Part shown: piece after piece, positions 60,347 through 64,000 of the stretch | Layout of the letters: every line of letters begins with the position of its first letter | Position numbering within the stretch: the stretch's first letter is position 1 | NCBI GenBank assembly: GCA_963764315.1 | Contig: CAVXSB010000009.1 | Coordinates: forward strand, 248,001 to 312,000 | Origin: DATLWN01 sp963764315 | Lineage (GTDB): Bacteria; Pseudomonadota; Zetaproteobacteria; Mariprofundales; Mariprofundaceae | Length of the DNA: 64,000 bases | Direction of reading: 5' to 3' | Translations under genes and position numbers: made by a program | The notes under the pieces: generated by a model | Database searches by the model: none | The model's input: only the letters and a program-made list of their open reading frames with translations | Told to the model about the DNA's origin: nothing

Positions 60347-60752
60347 CCTTGCCTTTGTCGTTGGCGCCGCTGTAATCTATTTCGGACTGCGCTTGCTGGG
60401 TGAGCGCGTCGAGCTGTTCACCGGTATCGGGTACTTCAATCTTACCTGGGCCCTCTCCATTTTCGTGCTGCCGGCGATTTCGGGGTTCATCATCTCCTCG
60501 ATCTACGGGCTGGGCGGCAAGATCCTGGCGTATTTTCCACCCCTGCCCGTATTGTGGTTGGATTATTATACTTCGCTCCATTCCTCCCACCTGCCGGCCG
60601 GAAGTGCGTTGATGCCACTGGGGTGGTGGGGTTTCTTCGTGATCCTGTCCATCGAGTCATCCGCTATCGGCGGGGTGGTGGGCGAAGTGACCAATAAGCG
60701 CATCTATGGATGGAGCAGTCGGGATGCGTCCGACGCGATCGAGGAGGAGTAA
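60291..60752 (+). CDS. Four-span membrane protein of unknown function
   Basis: 153 residues from the ATG at 60291 (TTG at 60285 is an alternative). Hydrophobic segments at about 17-38, 48-68, 75-95 and 110-130. No family match. It begins inside the cytochrome gene and ends overlapping the next start by one base. Confidence 0.65.
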   Translation: MKSSLVIPWWTPASILRGSLAFVVGAAVIYFGLRLLGERVELFTGIGYFNLTWALSIFVLPAISGFIISSIYGLGGKILAYFPPLPVLWLDYYTSLHSSHLPAGSALMPLGWWGFFVILSIESSAIGGVVGEVTNKRIYGWSSRDASDAIEEE

Positions 60753-61822
60753 TGGCAAGACAGCCGGGCTGGGATGCCAGCAAGATTACGGGAAAGGTGC
60801 GGGAACGGCGCCGGCGTTATATATCGTCGGTGTTGATCACCTGCGTGGCCGGCGCCTTCCTGGCCGGCGTGTTCCATACGCTTTTCCTGGCCAAGGGACG
60901 GGTGGCCCAGATGCGCCATCATGCCGGATATAACGCCTCGAGCGCCGTCGAGGTTACCTCTCACATCCAGGCCGCCGGCGAGTTCGTGGATGCCGCCACG
61001 CGCGAGAAGGACAATGTGTCCATCTATAACGTCGCCGCCGCCGAGGGGCTGCTGAAGGACCAGGTATGGAACCGCCTCGCCGCCAAGGTGAGCGTACCCG
61101 CCGGCCCCTTCCTTATGGGTTCGAGCCGTCCGGAAAGCGATGTCCAGGACAAGCCGCAGCATACCGTCAACGTCAAGGCCTTCCGCATGGACAAGTACCC
61201 GGTGGTCAATGCGCAGTACGCGCTGTTCATCGCCGAGGTCGCACACAAGGCCCCCTCGTCCTGGCCGAACGGCGGCATTCCCGCAGGCTACAAGTTGCAC
61301 CCGGTCGTCAACGTGTACTGGCAGGATGCCATGGACTACTGCACCTGGGCGGGCGGCACCCTGCCCAACGAAGCGCAATGGGAGAAGGCGGCACGCGGCA
61401 CGGACGGCCGGCGCTGGCCCTGGGGCGACCGTATGTCCCCGAAGCTCTTGAACACCTATAACAATGTCGGTGCGACATCCTCTGTATTCGCGCATGAATC
61501 GAATGCGAGCCCGTACGGTGCGGTGGATATGGCGGGCAATGTCAGCGAGTGGGTGAAGAACGACTTCGCGCCCTACCCGGGCAGCAGTGCCCCCGCCTCC
61601 ATGTTCATCGCCAAGCAGGACAAGGTGCTCGGGACCATTGAACATTACAAGGCGATCCGCGGCGGTTCCTGGAAGAGCGATCCGTTCTCGACGACGACCT
61701 ACCATCGTAACTATGCGATGGAAGGGGACGCGAGCGACTTTATCGGCTTCCGGTGCGTGTATCCGGCGTCGGGCACCTCGCAGACAAAGAAGGAGATTGC
61801 CCATGCAAAAGCTCATCAATAG
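60752..61822 (+). CDS. Membrane-anchored SUMF1/FGE-fold protein without catalytic cysteines
   Basis: 356 residues. One N-terminal helix (about 24-44) followed by an extracytoplasmic formylglycine-generating-enzyme-like domain: VPAGPFLMGSSRPESDVQDKPQHTVNVKAFRMDKYPVVNAQYALF, LPNEAQWEKAARGTDGRRWPWGD, GAVDMAGNVSEWVKN, IRGGSWKSDP and IGFRC. The two active-site cysteines of FGE are absent; the GGSW loop continues KSDPFSTTTYHRNY. It therefore resembles NirV/PvdO-type non-FGE members. Start TAATG overlaps the upstream stop. It probably modifies or stabilises a respiratory partner. Confidence 0.85.
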   Translation: MARQPGWDASKITGKVRERRRRYISSVLITCVAGAFLAGVFHTLFLAKGRVAQMRHHAGYNASSAVEVTSHIQAAGEFVDAATREKDNVSIYNVAAAEGLLKDQVWNRLAAKVSVPAGPFLMGSSRPESDVQDKPQHTVNVKAFRMDKYPVVNAQYALFIAEVAHKAPSSWPNGGIPAGYKLHPVVNVYWQDAMDYCTWAGGTLPNEAQWEKAARGTDGRRWPWGDRMSPKLLNTYNNVGATSSVFAHESNASPYGAVDMAGNVSEWVKNDFAPYPGSSAPASMFIAKQDKVLGTIEHYKAIRGGSWKSDPFSTTTYHRNYAMEGDASDFIGFRCVYPASGTSQTKKEIAHAKAHQ

Positions 61823-62096
61823 TCCGGTGGTGCGTTTCGTATCCCTGCTGGCGCTGCTGACCTGTGCCCTGCCCAGGGATGCGTTGGCTGCCATGGATGT
61901 GCTTGGCGAATACAGCTATCTGCACGTCTCTTTCTCTTCGATCTGGCATATCTTCCTGTTCATTCTGGTGCTGGTGATGATGCCCTTCTTCTTCATGATC
62001 TTCGCCGCCTGGCACCGGATCTCGGAAATCAAGGAAGAGAAGGCGAGCATGGGCGAGCATGAGAGCGAGACCGTGGATGACGGAGGACGTGAGTGA
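61803..62096 (+). CDS. Small membrane protein with signal peptide
   Basis: 97 residues. A signal-like N-terminus (cleavage near ALA-AMD at about 29), one strong helix (about 50-68: IWHIFLFILVLVMMPFFFMIF) and a charged C-terminus rich in Glu/Ser. It overlaps the SUMF-like gene by 20 bases. No family recognised. Confidence 0.6.
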   Translation: MQKLINSPVVRFVSLLALLTCALPRDALAAMDVLGEYSYLHVSFSSIWHIFLFILVLVMMPFFFMIFAAWHRISEIKEEKASMGEHESETVDDGGRE

Positions 62097-62470
62097 AGCC
62101 GCGCTATCTGTTGCTATTGCTTTTGCCACTGCTTTTTGTCTTTTCCCAGCCATCGCTGGCTGCGGGCGATACCCAGCAAAAGTCGAATGATATCGGCATG
62201 CAGCGGGACTTGTCGGCCATGCAGCAGTTCAACGCGCTACACCAGGACGAGGTAGGAATCCTGAAGGTCGAGCTGAAGAAGAAACACGAGATCCTGTTCT
62301 TCATGGGCATCGCGCTGCTGATCGGCCTGTTGCTGACCGTCATGTTCGGCATGGGCATGGTACTGGGCGGTCGGCCCTGGTTCCTCTGGCATATGCTGAG
62401 CGCCGGCTTCTCCGTCACCCTGGCGATCGCGCATGCCGTAACCGCCATCATCTGGTTCTATCCGTTTTGA
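62093..62470 (+). CDS. Membrane protein with signal peptide and two spans
   Basis: 125 residues from a GTG overlapping the previous stop. Signal peptide (cleavage near SLA-AGD at about 24), a short polar helix, then two or three hydrophobic segments (about 64-85, 96-120). Last gene of the seven-gene unit. Function unknown. Confidence 0.6.
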   Translation: MKPRYLLLLLLPLLFVFSQPSLAAGDTQQKSNDIGMQRDLSAMQQFNALHQDEVGILKVELKKKHEILFFMGIALLIGLLLTVMFGMGMVLGGRPWFLWHMLSAGFSVTLAIAHAVTAIIWFYPF

Positions 62471-62557
62471 CGAAGCCGCCGCGCGCGGGGCGGGGGCATT
62501 GCCATCGCTGCTGAAGCGCATTCCAGCTCCGTTCATACGACCCGGTCGGCGCCATCC

Positions 62558-64000
62558 ATGGTGATGCTGCTGTACGGCATTTCCGGATTCACGGCCCTTG
62601 CCTACGAGGTGCTGTGGATGCGGCTGGTGTCGACGCTGAGCGGGGCCAGTAACTTCGGGATGGTGGTGACATTGATTGCCTTCATGGCCGGACTCGGCCT
62701 GGGCAGTGGCGCCGGCGCCCGCCTGCGTCTGTCCCCGCGCGCAGCCCTGCGCGGCTTCGCGGCCTGCGAGATCTTCGCGGCACTGATGTCCCTGGCCTTC
62801 CCCAGCTTCGCGGCGCTGCTCGAGCGCGGCTTCGAGGCCATGGCCGGCAGCATGGGCATCACCGGCTGGATGAGCTTCCACGTCATCGCCAGCCTGCTGT
62901 TGCTGTTGATTCCGGCCACGGCGCTGGGCATGAGCTTTCCCTTCGTGCTGCGCGCCCTGAACGGAACGGGCATCGGTGTCGGCCGCATCTATGGACTGAA
63001 TACCCTGGGCGGGGTGCTGGGGGCGCTGGCGCCGCTGGTGCTGCTGCCGATCCTCGGCTGGGGCCCGGCTCTGCGCCTGATCGCTGCGGTCGGCCTCTTG
63101 GTCGGCATGTTTGCCCTCGTGCTGTCCGCTCGCTGGCATGAGGCAGATGCCGAGGCGGCACGGCCTGCGGCGCAGCGCCCACACTGGATGGAGCTTCTGG
63201 CCTATGCGGGTATCGGGGCCGGCGCCCTGATGCTCGAGGTCGGGTGGACGCGCATCTACGGTATGATCTTCATGCGTACGGAGTATGTGCTCGGTGTCAT
63301 CCTCGCCGTTGTGCTGCTCGGCATCGCCATCGGCAGTCTGCTGGCCCGGCGGGTGGGTACCGCAGTGCTGAATGTGTTGCCCTTGATCGCAGGCCTTGCG
63401 GCACTGCTGCCGTTGGCCTTGCTTCCCCCCGTTTCGTCGTGGATGGAGAGTGCGCGCTTTTCGACGCTGGCCGGGTCGCTGGCGACCCAGGGTGCAGCCA
63501 TGTTCGCTCTGACCTTCCTGGCCACGCTGGCCCTGGGGGCATGGTTGCCGCTGATCGTACGGCGTCAGTCCGACCAGGGCGCGGCCGCCTGGCTGTACGG
63601 CGCCAACAGCCTGGGTGCCGCGCTCGGCGCCGGGGTGGCGGGGTGGCTGCTGTTGCCATGGCTGGGCAGCAGCGCCGTGGTGGGCATCGCCGCCCTGCTG
63701 CTGGCTGCCAGCGGCGCCTACTGGTGCAGTATCGGGCGCGCCCGCGCCATGTTGTTGCTGATGGTGCCGGCCGTCGCCTTCGTCTGGCATGCCCCCGCCG
63801 TGTCGGCCATGCTGCCTGCGGCCTACGGCAATACCCATGATCTTTCCCGCTTTGAAGATGCGGTGACGACAACCCAGGTCGTGGCCCGTCCGAACGGCGT
63901 GCGCCTGCTGCTCGACGATCTGCAGCGCGTCGACGCATCCACCGATCCGACCGCCGTGGCCGTGCAGAAGAATCAGGGTCGCTTGCCGCTGCTGCTGCAT
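62558..64000 (+). CDS. Membrane spermidine-synthase-like protein, 5' part
   Basis: Starts MVMLLYGISGFTALAYEVLW at 62558 (upstream in-frame codons are open, so the start is provisional) and continues off the window. Multiple membrane helices with the pattern FxAMxxGxxxGSxxGxR (IAFMAGLGLGSGAGARLRL) and a repeat (VVLLGIAIGSLLARRVG) are typical of fused MFS/spermidine synthase-like proteins, whose SAM-binding synthase domain would lie beyond the end. The last residues DAVTTTQVVARPNGVRLLLDDLQ begin that domain. About 480 residues are visible. Confidence 0.75.
   Translation, partial: MVMLLYGISGFTALAYEVLWMRLVSTLSGASNFGMVVTLIAFMAGLGLGSGAGARLRLSPRAALRGFAACEIFAALMSLAFPSFAALLERGFEAMAGSMGITGWMSFHVIASLLLLLIPATALGMSFPFVLRALNGTGIGVGRIYGLNTLGGVLGALAPLVLLPILGWGPALRLIAAVGLLVGMFALVLSARWHEADAEAARPAAQRPHWMELLAYAGIGAGALMLEVGWTRIYGMIFMRTEYVLGVILAVVLLGIAIGSLLARRVGTAVLNVLPLIAGLAALLPLALLPPVSSWMESARFSTLAGSLATQGAAMFALTFLATLALGAWLPLIVRRQSDQGAAAWLYGANSLGAALGAGVAGWLLLPWLGSSAVVGIAALLLAASGAYWCSIGRARAMLLLMVPAVAFVWHAPAVSAMLPAAYGNTHDLSRFEDAVTTTQVVARPNGVRLLLDDLQRVDASTDPTAVAVQKNQGRLPLLLH

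Noticed and set aside
62237..64000. Open frame on the minus strand across the spermidine-synthase-like gene
   Set aside because: Gln/His/Arg-rich shadow; the plus strand has repeated membrane helices and known family patterns.

Overview
The window is a high-G+C stretch of a bacterial chromosome. The gene content points to an aerobic, probably chemolithotrophic gammaproteobacterium. Supporting signs are a 6S RNA of proteobacterial type, a pst-phoU phosphate operon with a Pho box, a DUF481 protein and a TorF-like porin in the outer membrane, small high-G+C operons with overlapping ATGA/GTGA junctions, and a large c-type cytochrome / cbb3-like oxidase cluster. An Acidiferrobacter-like sulfur or iron oxidiser would fit, but no rRNA is present and the genus is an inference.

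Layout. 0-23.8 kb: housekeeping and small-molecule genes. These are an EamA transporter (frameshifted), 6S RNA, a HemF-like oxidase, CvfB, a parvulin, TrkH/TrkA, an oxidative pentose phosphate operon (zwf fused to a cNMP-binding domain, gnd, pgl, plus a NYN-domain protein), a RaiA-cold-shock fusion, a PAS histidine kinase, a DUF481 protein, cyanase, MscS, and the carboxynorspermidine pair nspC/lys1. Both of the last two carry single-base frameshifts. 23.8-33.7 kb: a CorA/ZntB transporter, a DUF2817 peptidase-like protein, and a leftward operon of AMP/thymidine phosphorylase, PRPP synthetase paralogue, Na/Pi cotransporter, GNAT-C39 fusion and RLAN/RimK ATP-grasp ligase. 33.7-38.5 kb: pstSCAB-phoU with a PhoB site. 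38.5-49.6 kb: a chemoreceptor, TorF-like porin, Crp/Fnr regulator, DUF190 protein, a frameshifted HD-domain phosphohydrolase, DUF748, four tRNAs, PhoH2 and an APH-kinase fusion.

49.7-62.5 kb is the most unusual part: a respiratory island. It holds three tandem 31-32-residue membrane microproteins and a four-gene unit (membrane cytochrome c, a 4-TM protein resembling the C-terminal third of CcoN, a thioredoxin-like lipoprotein, a 2-TM protein). Next come a cbb3-like oxidase operon (two small membrane proteins, CcoN-like, CcoO-like, a haem-less membrane protein, a 44-aa protein), an ISL3-family insertion sequence, a 52-aa membrane protein with a close paralogue at 16.7 kb, and a second seven-gene unit. 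The second unit has a CcoS-like protein, a cytochrome c, a sulfatase-modifying-factor-fold protein without catalytic cysteines, and several membrane proteins. The catalytic residues of a C-family haem-copper oxidase, including the cross-linking tyrosine, are conserved in the CcoN-like protein. The cluster therefore most likely encodes an O2-reducing terminal oxidase with an uncommon set of accessory subunits. The window ends inside a membrane spermidine-synthase-like gene.

Four otherwise well-conserved genes each carry a single-base frameshift, so either genuine decay or assembly indels must be considered.
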